This document shows positions 22,257 through 33,649 of a DNA stretch of 64,000 nt, one piece after another; the stretch's first letter is position 1; every line of letters starts with the position of its first letter. A model generated the notes under the pieces. It did no database searches. It was not told the DNA's origin and was given only the letters and a program-made list of their open reading frames with translations. Where the stretch lies: assembly GCA_964036315.1 (NCBI GenBank), contig OZ038509.1, positions 33,668,999 through 33,732,998 of the forward strand. The letters are read 5' to 3'. A program made the translations under genes and the position numbers. This stretch comes from Acanthosepion esculentum. Its lineage: Eukaryota > Mollusca > Cephalopoda > Sepiida > Sepiidae.

Positions 22257-23630
22257 CATATTTCACACACTAAATGTAAACAATATTATGGGATAGAGGT
22301 AGTATTTTTACACTTATTTCCCGTAATAATTGCTACATTTGTATTTAATACATTTAATGCATTTAATGTTACAATTATTATGTAACATTGGTATATTACT
22401 ACTTTTGTCATATATTAGTTGTTACAATTGTAGAAACATTTCGGTCACTAACAATAAAAATTATGATGGGATGGAGTTAGTATTATTTCACTATTGTTTA
22501 AAATGTCTTGAACCTACACGATGTAGGCAATCGTGAATCTATCTTCACAGATTAATTTTTCTTTATCATCTTTGATTTGCCTGACTTCTTGTGTAAGATA
22601 GTAGAGAGCTTTCTCGTTGCCATCTCCAATGATTGGAATTCAGATTTGTGATTCCCTAAGACGGCTTGTCAACCAAGGTTAAAGAGCATCACTTGACACT
22701 GATTTTGTTGAATATGGGGCGGATTAAATACCGGATTTGAGAAAACTCGCGTTGTTAGAGAACTGCTGACCATGTCAAATGATGCATTCTCTCCCAGAAA
22801 CGGTAACTTATTGCTTTCTGCACTTTTTGGAATTCAGAGTTTGTCCTTCTTGTGACAACATTCTGGTTGCGACTCAGGGTTAAAGAGCCCGATTTACCAT
22901 ATTCTTTAACCCATTAGTAAGGAATGTATACCTTTACTAGGGTTTGAAAGTAAGCGCAACATTTCATTTTCTGTGTCGATATCCGTTAGCTTACCTGTGC
23001 TTCTTTTCATTATTCTACTTCTTCAGTTATTACATTTTTAGACGCATTAAATGCAATATATATTACGACACAGAAGTAGTATTATTTTAATGTCGTATAT
23101 ACTCACTTTTCACGCGACTCTTAAAGACCTTATTTTGAAGCTAGTTTTAAGGGAGTCGCATCATACACGAGATGTACTGCTGGTCCTGGCTACGCCGTTG
23201 ACCAAACTATAAATCCATTTACTGTAGTCAAAGAGTACAACTTTATTTAAAATAAAGGTGATTTTGATAATACTGACGTTTTACTTAAGTGTATTCAATA
23301 ATAATTCTTTAACATTCACATATTAGTATCGTATTATAAAATAAAGTACACCCGGGACATGACAATGATTATGGGGTAAATATAGTATTATTTCACTACT
23401 TTTGTTTATATGTTGCATTTGTATGTACATCTTAGCGACTAAATGAAATAATTATTATGGGACAGAGGAAGTAATATTTTACTATTTCTTTCCCATAAAA
23501 TTTGTCTTTTTAATAATTATTATTGGAAAGATTTATTGTTACTTCACAACTTCTGTCCCATAAAAATTGTTACATTTTTATGCATATCTTATATAGTCCA
23601 TTTTACAATTACTATAGGTACAAGTCCTGT
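22257..23630. other. Mostly unassigned DNA with SINE remnants
   Basis: At 22555-22950 there are pieces of a SINE body (CCAAGGTTAAAGAGC, ATTCTTTAACCCATTAGTAA). At 23060-23180 a GTCGTATATACTCAC / GGGAGTCGCATCATACACGA block resembles the ends at 4061. Near-repeats of TTATGGGA(C/T)AGAGG(T/A)AGTA occur at about 22290, 22460, 23070, 23370 and 23460, suggesting an old degenerate tandem array. Confidence 0.4.
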
Positions 23631-23639
23631 GAGCCACTC

Positions 23640-23879
23640 GAGGTAGACGATTACGTTAGGAGTCAATTTGTGCGTATAGGAGTTAAAGATAGCGAACGGT
23701 TAACACTAGCCTTGAACAGGTTAAGATTGTAGTGATCGGGGAAACATTCTCTTGAGAGTCTATTCCACAGAACAGTGGTTCGATGACAGAAACTGTTAGA
23801 ATAGAACTTATTTCTCACCGCTGGAATACGGAATGTGAGTGGTTTGTTACAATGTAAGTAATATAGCGGGTCCTTTCCG

Positions 23880-23928
<49 letters not shown>

Positions 23929-23943
23929 TCACACACACACACG

Positions 23944-24006
<63 letters not shown>

Positions 24007-24490
24007 AATTTAGTTCGTCCGATCTCTTTCCCTGGAAATAGCAATAAAGCAGCGCGAGGCTTGCCACAGCCCACCTGTGGGAGAAAGGTTGGAAGGTGGA
24101 CCATAATGGCTCGGAGGCGCTTTTGGACTCGTTCAAGGCTGGAGACTGAGGTCTGTGCAGCTCCTATCCAAACGCCAACAGTACTCCATTTTCGGCCTGA
24201 TCTGGCTCTTATAAAGGTAGCGGATAGCATGAGGAGTCAGGTACTTACTGGAGCGGTACAGGGTGCAAAACATTTTACCTGCATCCTTAGCAATGGATTG
24301 TATGTACGAATTCTACTTGAGGTCAGGTGCGAGTTTGAGGCCCAGTAGTCTTTCCAGACACGATACCTCCCCGAGGAGACATCCGTTTATCCTTACTTGT
24401 GGTAATTCGGGGTGCGATTGCGGATGATGGGCTGTAACTAGTTTGGTCTTCGGTGCATTGAATGTAACCAGCCTGTTTTACCGGCCTGGG
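23640..24490 (-). pseudogene. LINE ORF2 C-terminal relic split by a microsatellite
   Basis: On the minus strand: [20 protein letters not shown] in shifted frames (a form of '[12 protein letters not shown]'), [20 protein letters not shown] near 24040, then after the (TA)n block [40 protein letters not shown] and KASVNRSLS, ending near 23663. This is the same tail family as 28540-28998 and 39290-39590. The 3' end carries the conserved CTACCTCGAGTGGCT word. A (TA)n(CA)n(TA)n tract at 23882-24003 lies within the coding part. Confidence 0.82.
23882..24003. repeat. (TA)n(CA)n(TA)n microsatellite inside a LINE
   Basis: Two TA tracts are separated by TTTTTCACACACACACACGC. The tract sits between two conserved parts of the LINE reading frame. 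Confidence 0.95.
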
Positions 24491-24609
24491 TTGTTTCTGC
24501 AAGACCGGAAGAGTAATTAAACGTGTTTCTTATTGTTTATCTTAATATTCTTAACCTTCAGAGTCTGTCTATATTTCTGAGATGAGGTATTATGTACAGT
24601 ATTTACATC

Positions 24610-24810
24610 AGTCGGACTGATAACTGACATCCATCAAACATGGCTCGTGGAACTAGAACAGTCTACCCCAGTGATCGAAATAAAGGGTTCAGTTCGAAAT
24701 TCCAACCACCTGAAGAAGGCCGGAGCGTACAACGGCCGAAACGTTGTGACAAATATGGCGACAAAGATGAGGACAATAGTCCGACTAATGTAAATACCAT
24801 TCTTAACCTT
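24610..24810 (+). ncRNA. Hammerhead-like element, best-preserved copy of the tRNA-headed family
   Basis: The core reads CACCTGAAGAAGGCC at 24707-24721, loop GGAGCGTACAAC, GGCC, then GAAACGTTGTGAC at 24738-24750. CUGAAGA fits the CUGANGA box, GGCC pairs with GGCC as stem II and GAAA follows. Stem III would be only ACGU, self-complementary, so it could form only between two molecules. Cleavage would be after U24745. Stem I pairs CAC (24707-24709) with GUG (24746-24748). Short, possibly dimeric type I hammerheads are known in Penelope-like elements. Activity is predicted, not shown. The tRNA-like head is missing here. Confidence 0.6.
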
Positions 24811-24959
24811 GATACTAAGCTTGAATGGGAGAGGAAGATTGTGTTTGCCAATCCTTGAAATAATAGCTGCCTACCTATTGGGAATATCAGCATTCATAAT
24901 CCTGATTTTTTTAAAAAATTCAATTCGAACATTCGAAAACATGTGACGATCTCAGCCCC

Positions 24960-25460
24960 GAAACAGGCTACGTATTATACTTTATTCATTCACTTATTTA
25001 TTTAACGGATTTCGTGTCGCTGTGGTCACCACTCCCACCATTTCTGTTGTATTTCTGGTTCATGGTGCCAAAATAGTGTAATGGCGTGCCGGTTTCTTTT
25101 GTACCGGTGATGTTGAGGATAACGTGTCCCTCCTCTCAAAAGCTCCTCCGCTCACGGATAAAGCCGTTGACCTTTGAGGCGCAGCTGCTAGGCCTAGGCC
25201 GATGACCGCTTGGCACAGGTAGTTTTCGGAGAAGTGTTCCCCCTTCACCGGTTGGGTTTTTAAACCCACCCGACTACCCTCACACAGTTTAGCCGGTGCC
25301 GTTGACCGGGGTGTGACCATCGCAGTGTCCATGTGTCTTCTTGGAGCCATGCGTTAGAATTGGATGTAAGCCGTACAGTTCTGCTTTTCAGTTCACCTGA
25401 GTAAAGAAGGGATGACCGCTTTGCAGCAAAGGTACTACCACTGACAATATATACCATACC
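24960..25460. other. GC-rich patch of unknown origin
   Basis: This 500-bp block is markedly richer in G+C than its flanks and has an open frame on the minus strand (25350-25060) with RHMDTAMVTPRSTAPAKL and KPARHYTILAP. I recognise no domain. GC-rich islands elsewhere in this window are retroelements, so this is probably another, but it could be a CpG-type regulatory patch. Confidence 0.35.
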
Positions 25461-25639
25461 CCTATTACAATAATTATATTATACTGTTATACTTATTCTT
25501 AGTAATTCACCAGCCTAGAAGCCGTTCATAACTTTTTCCTTTACACATGTCATATTTTAATTAAAAGAAAAACTTGTAATATCTTCTTTTTCTTTTAAAT
25601 ACTTTATGACTTTAGAACGTTGCCGATCATGACTCTCCA

Positions 25640-26000
25640 CAACTTTCGAAGTTCTAAATAATATATCGCCTATCACTCTCCTGCTATCCATTTACACAAG
25701 CATGTTAGGCAGGTTACTCATTGTTCCCCTCTGTCCTTCTTGCTCTCAGTATGTCCAGTGAGTGTCAAACTCTCCAAGTCTAATTCGAAGTACAAGTTTC
25801 CTTTTAGTTTAAAATTTCCTTAAAACTTCCAGGTTGCTCACATGCTCCGTCCATATTATATTCAGCATGCTTTTAGAATGACATTTTTTTTACCTCAAGT
25901 CTCCTCTTCATCTCTAAGGAAATACTTCAGTATTCAATATTGTTAATAAGTAGCAGTTCAACACGCTTTTCTTTATTCCTACCAAACTTTCCGTCTTTAT
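25640..26000 (-). pseudogene. LINE ORF2 C-terminal relic
   Basis: The minus strand, over frameshifts, reads ILKYFLRDEEET, YGRSM (for WTEHV), LYFELDLESLTLTGHTESKK, CLTCLCKWIAGE and LRKLWRVMIGNVLK near 25630-25670. Same tail family as 5150-5530. Heavily decayed. Confidence 0.65.
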
Positions 26001-26009
26001 TAATACATT

Positions 26010-26655
26010 TGTTTAGCTTTTGAAAGCATTTTTCGGTATTCCAAATTGCGTTCGGATTTCTGTGCCTCCCCGGTGTTTTGAACAGGCGTAAAGCCTTATA
26101 CCTTCTTTCCTGTTTCCTGTTTCTGGTTCTTTTAAAGTATTTTTCTTCTCGTTCACTTCCAGGGGCCTCATACGTCTTAGTGGCGGTATCGCCTTGCTCG
26201 AGGTGAATTGATTAAAAGAAAGATGTTTTTTCGTCATTTGTTGCATGTCTTTACTTGCTTGATTTCGACGTCTCCAAGCTGGCATTTTCCTCTGTTCAGC
26301 TTCAGAACAACCAGACATTTTTTTCTGCCTAGGGACTTATTTACCGTATATATCTTTTTATTTGACGCCACTGTACGTAATGATTTTTTTTCGGCCTATG
26401 TTATTAAGAATCTTACGAGTTTCTAAATTCTCTAGCAATAAAGAATACAGTGAATGACAAGAGAGCTTGGTACGTTCATGTGTACAAAAATACAATATTA
26501 TTGATAAGCTAAAAATATGCTTTTTGTAATCAGTACTTATTCGGTAAATCATTTTACAAACCCAGGAAGTTATAAGTATTGAAATAATTGTGTCAAAAAG
26601 TGATGAAAAACTAAAAGGAGATTAGTAATTTTCTCCAGTAATATTCTCACTCTTC
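26010..26655. other. Unassigned DNA
   Basis: Open frames exist on both strands (26013-26318 minus, 26208-26426 plus). The minus one contains RGGTEIRTQFGIPKNAFKS and overlaps the LINE tail trend, so it is probably retroelement sequence upstream of the 25640-26000 relic. No domain is certain. Confidence 0.35.
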
Positions 26656-26659
26656 TGCT

Positions 26660-27230
26660 TTGTGCTTTGTTCCATCAGGACGTTGGCAATTCCCTATCCT
26701 TTATCGCTGTAATTTTTTTTGTTATCTCCTTAAACCTTGTTCCGCCATCTCTTTACTCAAGTTCGCTAGTTAGTTATCCTCTGTCTCAGTTACTTTCAGT
26801 CTGTCCTCATTATGTACCCCAGAAATTTCAACTGTCTCTTCCTGATGTTATGTATAAGTGTCCTTGGAATTATAATTTTCTCTAAAACATCGTCGCTGCT
26901 CACATGCTCCTCGGTCCATGGTACTATCAGTATCCATCTGTAGAACCACGTTTCCGTTGCTTCAAGTCTCTTCTTCATCTATGAGGAGATTATCCAGAAT
27001 TCACTAACACATTGGAGGACTGATATTATGTAACAGTTCGACACGCTTTTCTTTTGCTTCTCATATTTTTTTTTCTGTTTTTGAATACTTTGCTTAGCAT
27101 TTGAAAGGCATCTTTCACTATCCAAATGCGCCTTGAAATTTCAATGTCACGCTTTCCGTCCTCAAATCACTTCCATGATTTTAGTATCTCCAATTTGTAA
27201 TTTGCATGTTGGACGCTTCCTTTTGTCAAC
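26660..27230 (-). pseudogene. LINE ORF2 C-terminal relic
   Basis: MKKRLEATETWFYRWILIVP at 26978-26920 is followed by WTEEHVSSDDVLEKIIIPRT, then IRKRQLKFLGYIMRTD near 26800. This matches the conserved post-reverse-transcriptase segment. Upstream on the minus strand, 27000-27230, lie weaker matches to the thumb region. The frame is open for only about 60 residues. Confidence 0.75.
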
Positions 27231-28140
27231 AGCCATGCATTTCTTTGCAATTAATGTTAAATCCTTTTTAATAGCATCAATCAAGAGCATCAAAGGAAAT
27301 TAAACAGATTTTCAACTAGAAAATGGCGGTTCCATTCAAAGAAAATAATGTTGCATACAAGCTAGGATTAGAAAGAAATCTTGTACTAACGACTGATTCG
27401 AACAATTACTGTTCTCAGTCAGAGGTATTGAATGCAGAAAACATCGAATCATCAGAAAGCTCGTAATATACGGATAATACTCAACCGTGTCGTTCATTAT
27501 GTTCACAAATTTTTCCAGTTTCGTTAAGGAATTTTCACTGTAAAAATTCTTGGTATTGCTTGAAATATTGCAAAAGAGAGTGCAAGAAATCATAATTCCT
27601 ATTTCAACGGCAGCAACTACTTATACTACTACAACGAGAACAAAAGGAAGAATGAATACTACTACTACCACTAAATTTAACGTTGAATCTTAAAGTATTT
27701 CATTTGTAATTAATAAACCGAAGAAACGTTTTATGCTACATACTATGAGTTTGTTACTAATTAAACATCCTAATACGATGATAGCAATAACTTCGTTTTT
27801 ATTTTTATTTTCGATCCTCTGGTAGATTTATTTAAAATGGCATGTCTCTTCGGGAGGGATCATGACTCTCCATTTCGTTCTTATCTGCGAATTACCAAGG
27901 CTTCTTGGGATAAATAGTGGATTGTTTTTTTTCTGTTATCTTTGTGAATTTTAGAGTTGTCCTTCTCCTACACTGCAGACCCCCAATTCTACTCTGCTAT
28001 TTAACCTATTGCTAGTGGAGAGGAAGAGGAGGATTTACGCACTTACCAAGAGATGTGGACAAGATTTGAACTCAGCTCGCAGATTGCACACCGAGAACTG
28101 TTGTGTTAACTACACAGCAATTTGTTAGATAAATGAAAGG
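27231..28140. other. Unassigned DNA with a SINE-like segment
   Basis: 27840-28140 contains CATGTCTCTTCGGGAGGGAT, CTATTTAACCTATTGCTAGT and AGATTTGAACTCAGCTCGCA near 28054-28075, in line with the minus-oriented SINE bodies at 49015-49320. The rest is unassigned. Confidence 0.4.
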
Positions 28141-28539
28141 TAAAAATAAATTATTGCTAAATGAACGGTACTGTTACTATTGCTGTAATGTCACCTCATA
28201 CCATTTCTGTTCGGCCGAGTTCGAGGTGTGTAAATGGGTTAGTAGTTGCATGGTGTTGAGAGCAATCGATTTGAAGAATTCGATTTAAAGAGCTTGATTG
28301 GAGTAATGAAGTCGACGTAGTCTTTAACGCTAAAAAAAGGAAAAAAATATAGACGTTTTTTTTAAACAGTATCAATCAGATAGAAATATATTTAAGGAAA
28401 ATGAGTTATATTCAGTCGTTGTCGACATGAATTTATTAAAAACTTGTTCACATAGTAAAATATGTAAGCGATTAATAACAGCACTTCAAATAGTGAAATT
28501 CAAGAATAAATGAAGATAATATTTTTACAAATGATCGAC

Positions 28540-28998
28540 TCCCTGTACTGCTGCTGTAAGTACCTGAATCCTCATGCAATCATCTACCTTTATAAGAGCC
28601 AGATCAGACCGAAAATGAAGAACTCTTGTCATATTTGGGCGGGAGCTAGCTAGTCCTCACTTTGCAGTCTTTATAGGGTTCAAAAGCGTCTCCAAGTCTT
28701 TGTTGGAGAAAAATTATTTTCTACCCTCGAATCTCGCACTCACAGGCGGGATGTGACGAGTCTCTCACTGCTCTGTCGTTACTTCCATGGAAACTGCTCA
28801 TACGAACTAAATTCCTTGATCTCGCCAGGTCTAACCTTCACGGCTACCTAGGCAAACCATCAACACCCCCTCCGTATTCTTAACCTGTTCAAGACTAGAG
28901 TGAACCGTGATATTCTCTTTCTATCCATATAAACTATCCCTTAACGTAACGCTCTACCTCGAGTGGTTTCCGGGCCTTGTACAGGGTGAAGATTACTT
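28540..28998 (+). pseudogene. LINE ORF2 3' terminal relic
   Basis: Plus strand: [20 protein letters not shown] near 28585-28650, LCSLYRVQKRLQVFV, THRRDVTSLSLLCRYFHGNC near 28740-28800 and SYELNSL. The element's 3' end word CTACCTCGAGTGGTTTCCGG lies at about 28952-28975, as at 38715 and (inverted) 23640. It stops at a short (TA)n at 28999-29014. Stops and frameshifts throughout. Confidence 0.8.
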
Positions 28999-29009
28999 AA
29001 TATATATAT

Positions 29010-29283
29010 ATATATTAAGTCGCATGACTACATGCCTATCCAGACGCCTTATGTTACACCTATCTGACCAGAGATCTATTAGAACCCATTTAAACCCACA
29101 CATAAACTTACCAGACTCCATTCGAAACATACTAGTAGAAAACACAAATATAATAACCTCATCCACCTGTAAAAAAAGATTAAAAATAATGGAAGCCCTA
29201 ATAATAAAAAAGAAAAAGCCAACAGTTAACAATATTAATTACGAACAAGGCCACAATGTGCTAACTGTGTTCGGCAAATAAAA
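29010..29283 (+). pseudogene. GIY-YIG nuclease-like C-terminal fragment, Penelope-type
   Basis: An open frame gives MTTCLSRRLMLHLSDQRSIR, THLNPHINLPDSIRNILVEN, NIITSSTCKKRLKIMEALII and KKKPTVN. The pattern (M/G)TTxLSRRLxxHL, IRxHL, LVENTxI, KRLxIxEALxI is what I recall for the GIY-YIG endonuclease end of some Penelope-like retroelements; the GIY and YIG strands themselves lie upstream and are cut off by the (TA)n tract. It begins immediately after the LINE relic, so one element was inserted next to the other at the TA tract. No reverse transcriptase part is present. Confidence 0.55.
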
Positions 29284-29485
29284 CATATCTATAACACACT
29301 AAAAACATACATATAACGCACACACTTAATTAAACTGAAAAAATAAAATCATCTTTGATAATGGCTAAAATCATTTCTTATTATTTCGTTATAATAAAAT
29401 ATCAAAATAAATCAATATCATATTTTCAAGGTGTTTTTCAATATAAAGTAACAATGAAAGCGTAATAGCATTTTTCGTATAGTGG
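29284..29485. other. Unassigned AT-rich DNA
   Basis: Nothing recognised. Confidence 0.4.
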
Positions 29486-29489
29486 TTTT

Positions 29490-29620
29490 CTAAACTTAGG
29501 TTAGATGTGTCACAAGGCTGAAAGTATTGAGTATCCAGTGAGAATCTAATTCACTTTTTAGTTGTAATTGATCTAGCGAGACAAGCTTATTAACCATTAC
29601 ACTACCTCGACGTACTCAAG
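29490..29620 (-). repeat. tRNA-derived SINE head, family with GGCCTTGTGCCACAT
   Basis: Minus strand: GGTAGTGTAATGGTTAATAA (box A), a decayed box B (GTGAATTAGATTCTCACTGG), then CTTTCAGCCTTGTGACACAT. Same family and layout as 2785-2925. Confidence 0.65.
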
Positions 29621-30188
29621 ATATTTTTCGTATTAGTAAACCAAATCCACGCGTTTCTGGGAATTACTGTTGAACGGTTTCTCGTTGCTTTCTTCACAGT
29701 TTGGAATTCAAACTTTTCCTTCTCTTAGACTGATTTCTACCCAAGGCTAGAGATCATAATTTTAACGAAAGCTGGAGACTTAGCTAATTTTTCATTGAGC
29801 ACTTCGGAAAATGTGTTTGCCTAATTTGTCAAGAAACCATTGCCGTGAAGAAAGTTTATACAGACTAAGCTAGCCCTCTGGAGGGAACCGTCTGAGGTTG
29901 AGACAATTAATAAATAAGTTTGTTATTAATTAATTAGTTATGTAAATATTTTGTACACTTTCTTGTTATAATACATTCTTGTTCTAAGTACATTTTGTGT
30001 TGCATTATTATTCCATGCATTAGTCGAGATTCAACAATGAGTCAAGACTCAACAGGTACCAACCATATTTATATCGTCGGTACTCCGCTATGCAAATTAG
30101 GTGGATCCTACCACAACAGTCGGTTTCATCCCACCCGCATTATTCCCATGATCTTGCATCAATATATTTGCGATCACTGTAAAACGCT

Positions 30189-30422
30189 TTGATGAGGAAA
30201 ACTTTGTGTAATGAGAAGCAGATTAAAGAGTTTGTGGAAAAAGTTTTTCACGTCAAATCTTGCGGAATTTTAATAAAAGCCATAGAACAACTGCATAACA
30301 AATGGCCACAAGTTATTGCAAATTTTTTGTTTTTTTTCATTAGCCAACTCTTTTCGTCCAATGTGAACGTTCACAAGGCCAAAAACGAAATGAATTTATT
30401 GAAACAAATGATTTATAAATAA
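30189..30422 (+). pseudogene. Mariner-type transposase C-terminal fragment
   Basis: A short open frame reads KQIKEFVEKVFHVKSCGILI, IKAIEQLHNKWPQVIAN and FLFF. The 'xxGIxxLxxRWQxVIxxNGxYF' pattern is the end of mariner transposases, so this is likely a truncated copy with the catalytic triad missing. Sequence match is from memory of the family and only moderately certain. Confidence 0.4.
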
Positions 30423-31570
30423 CAAACAAAACGTACACACAAATATATCAAGAAATCAAAAGAAAATGGTTGAATCCGTCGACATAAGAATTACAAACAT
30501 TTTCTCATATTCTCTAATGAGACTTTTTATTTTCGAGAAGGTAATGTATTTATTGAACTAAGTAACTAATAATAACAAAACAAAAGTCATTGAAACATTA
30601 TTATTATTATTGCAAATAATGGTGAATATGCAAATTGAAGAAAAAATAATTGCTTAGTGACTAAAATTGATAAACAAAAATAAAAATTATTTATGAATAA
30701 ACTTAATAAGTACTTACATCAAAAAGTTTCTTTCGATTACTGGCTACACATTAAGAGCGTTATGCTTAGATATGATAATGACAAATCAGAGATATTATGT
30801 TAAATCTGGCAGCAGGAATTTGTTTTAAGAAATAGCCGAAAGTGTGTTAAAGACACTTTTTCTAAAGTAAGCAAAAAACTGACATGTTCATTAGTGCACC
30901 TGATATATAATATCAACGACGAAGGTAAATTTAACACGTTAGACGCTAAGCAAACTAGCAAATGAGATGGACAATCTTGCATTGCATGTATCTCGCGATT
31001 ATCATCACACATTCTCAATTCTTACAACTGTTTCCCTCGATTACCAAATTGATCTCCGTGTTGTAACTTATCAAATAATGTTCGTATTTTATTAAACAAG
31101 TATACATCTTATTGAATTTGTATTGTTCATTCAGATAGTGTCTTTAATGAAGCTACCCTTGTAGTGCTTTATTTCCCGTCTAATGCGCTCTAGTAATCAG
31201 GATCCTTGTGCTATGTTTACTTATGTAGCTCATTAATCTCGCATTCATTTGCACTCAGTTTCTTAGACACAGTTTGCGTCTACTATGACCTTCCGGTATT
31301 TCGCCCGTGTCTTATATTTCATTTATTATTTCATTAACCTTGTGGATGTTGAAATCGACGTGGGACAGTTGTCCGATGTAATCATTCTATTGTTGAAATA
31401 TTTTTCCTCCTCTATTATGGACGTTTACTGTTTATATTTTATGCATTCTGTTAAAAATGACGACATTTTTTTCTTTTACTTCTTTTATTATTTTCTCTAC
31501 GTCCGCTGTATGTATGCTGTTCAGATGTTTCTTTTCTCTCTTCCAGAAATCTCCAGAATTTCGTCCGTTG
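30423..31570. other. Unassigned AT-rich DNA
   Basis: No gene or confident repeat. The plus open frame at 31285-31575 is Phe/Tyr-rich and unlike any family I know. Confidence 0.4.
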
Positions 31571-31574
31571 TCTA

Positions 31575-31740
31575 ATACGATGGATCAAATCTGTGAGTAA
31601 CGACGAAGTTTTATAGAAAATAGGAAAAAGGACACTTATACTTGAAATCAGAAAGAGATATTTTAATTTTCTAGGACACATACTGAGGAAAGAGGGCTTG
31701 GTAAGTTTAATATAAGACATAAAAGGGCACAAGTAAATTA
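31575..31740 (+). pseudogene. LINE ORF2 C-terminal relic
   Basis: Frameshifted plus-strand reading gives WIKSVSNDEVL, LILEIRKRYFNFLGHILRKE and GLVSLI, matching the tail family of 5150-5530. Only about 55 codons survive. Confidence 0.6.
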
Positions 31741-32579
31741 TTTCTGAGCGCTATTGCTTTATAGTTATTTCTGATGTAATTGAAATTAGTTTCATTATAT
31801 TTCTATTTCGATGTATACTTTGCACTTAATGTCACACCAGGCCATCAAGGAATCCAGGCGCAGGGTTGATATGAGGTGACCTCCCAAACACCGAGTGCAG
31901 ATTCTCGTGACCGGACCAGCAGTATCTGATGTAAAAGCGTGAGAAAGAGATACACACCAGAGATAGATATATCAACAGCCACCCCTGTAGTAAGGACATA
32001 GTATCTTTCAAAAAACAACATAAGATTGTCTACTGGAAAATAATAACTGACGAAATTCGGAATGAAATTAAATATACGAATGTTATATATGAAAGATTCA
32101 AACGTCGTGTTTTCATTAGTCCTGAAAACGACTTCATTACATGTTGTTAGATTTATATTTTTCTTGATGGCTTAGGACGAGAGATAATTTATGGAAAAGT
32201 CATTTACTCATATCTCGTATCAATGCATTAAACAGTTACATATTTGACTACTTGAGTAAGGAGCTTTCATTGCAAGCGAGAAACTCAACCACTATGAATA
32301 ACATTTCTATATGAATAGGGATTTAGACAGTTTTCTAATACAGGCCTAACCGCAGAAAATGTGGGCAGACAAAAATGAAAAGACACAATGACTGAAATTC
32401 TGAAATCAGGTGAATTGGCGAATCTCGCAAAAGCAGAGAGAGCTTCTTTATTTTGCTTTCTCCTTAAAAAATGATCTACAATTTTATATGAGGTAGTATT
32501 TTCTTGTTTTTTTTTCTTCAGAAATCCAGAGGCTCATTGAGATAGTGTAAGATGTATTCCAAAATCTAAGCAAACTATT

Positions 32580-32800
32580 AGACAGAAAAACCTCGCTAGA
32601 AACAAAGAGACGAGTACTGAACTGTTATGTAATATTAGTCCCCGTATATGTCAGTGAATGTTGGACGATCTCCTTACAGATGAAGAAGATACTTGAAGCA
32701 ACAGAAATATAATTCTACAGAAAATGAACCGAATGTGTGAGGAACGACAAAGTTCTAATGAAAAGAGCAACAAACGGCACATAGAAGAAATCGTTGCAAG
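32580..32800 (+). pseudogene. LINE ORF2 C-terminal relic
   Basis: Plus strand: VYVSECWTISLQMKKILEAT near 32648-32707, then FYRK and ECVRNDKVLMKRATNGT. This is the same conserved block (YGSECW..MKKRLEA) seen inverted at 26930-26978. No further domains. Confidence 0.65.
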
Positions 32801-33640
32801 TTTAATCTCATTAAAATATACTAATTTATTAGAACTGGTATCAACATTTTGGTTAGTATTATCATAACAATTCGGACGTTCTTAGCCACTTGCATTTTCC
32901 ATGACTCTCTCAGACTTTCGAATCGGACCAAATATTTATTCCTCGGGGTTAGGTAGTTTATAGTGTGTTGTTCATGCTAGCGGAGATGTATGGTATCAAT
33001 TCATTTTCCTAATTCACTGAATGACTGTATATGGGTTTGTCTTTATAGCTAAATGGACTGAATTCACGGTAACTAGAAACTAAGGCTTATATCCACTGGG
33101 CCAATATTCGGGGCCTATAATTTTAAATCTTTAAACAATATATTATTCTTTTCTGATTAAAAGCTCTAGATTTTTTTCGTTAATTGATCAGAATGCCAAA
33201 GTTTGTCGATTCTTTCATTTGCTTTACTCTTTAATGTTACTTTCTGTTTTTCTGACTTTTCTTTCATAAGAGGTGATGACGATTTTTTCTCTCTCCACTC
33301 AAACTCTAAATTCAGAGTTTCTCCATGTATTGCATGTTCTTCCAGCTTTATTTGCGATCGTTAGTTAAAATAATGTTTAAAAGAAAACCCAGTTGTAAAT
33401 ACGTATTTTTTTTTAGCTGGAAGCAAAGAGTCGACGGAAAGGTGCGACTGTTGGAATAATCGTGACTTGTCATTACTGACTTGCTCGGTTCTCATCTGGC
33501 GTCAGCTGACTGGAGAGAAGACGCAACAACATCATGTGATTGATTGCGGTAACGAAATAAGAACTGTTTTCCATTGTCATAGACTGATCCGTTCTTTGAA
33601 TTCTGAATTAAACAATAACAACCCAGAACAGTAATCATTC
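32801..33640. other. Unassigned DNA
   Basis: No gene, repeat or motif recognised with confidence. Confidence 0.4.
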
Positions 33641-33649
33641 GCAGTTTCT

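Noticed and set aside
23839..24348. 169-codon plus-strand frame
   Set aside because: Antisense to the LINE relic and made largely of microsatellite.
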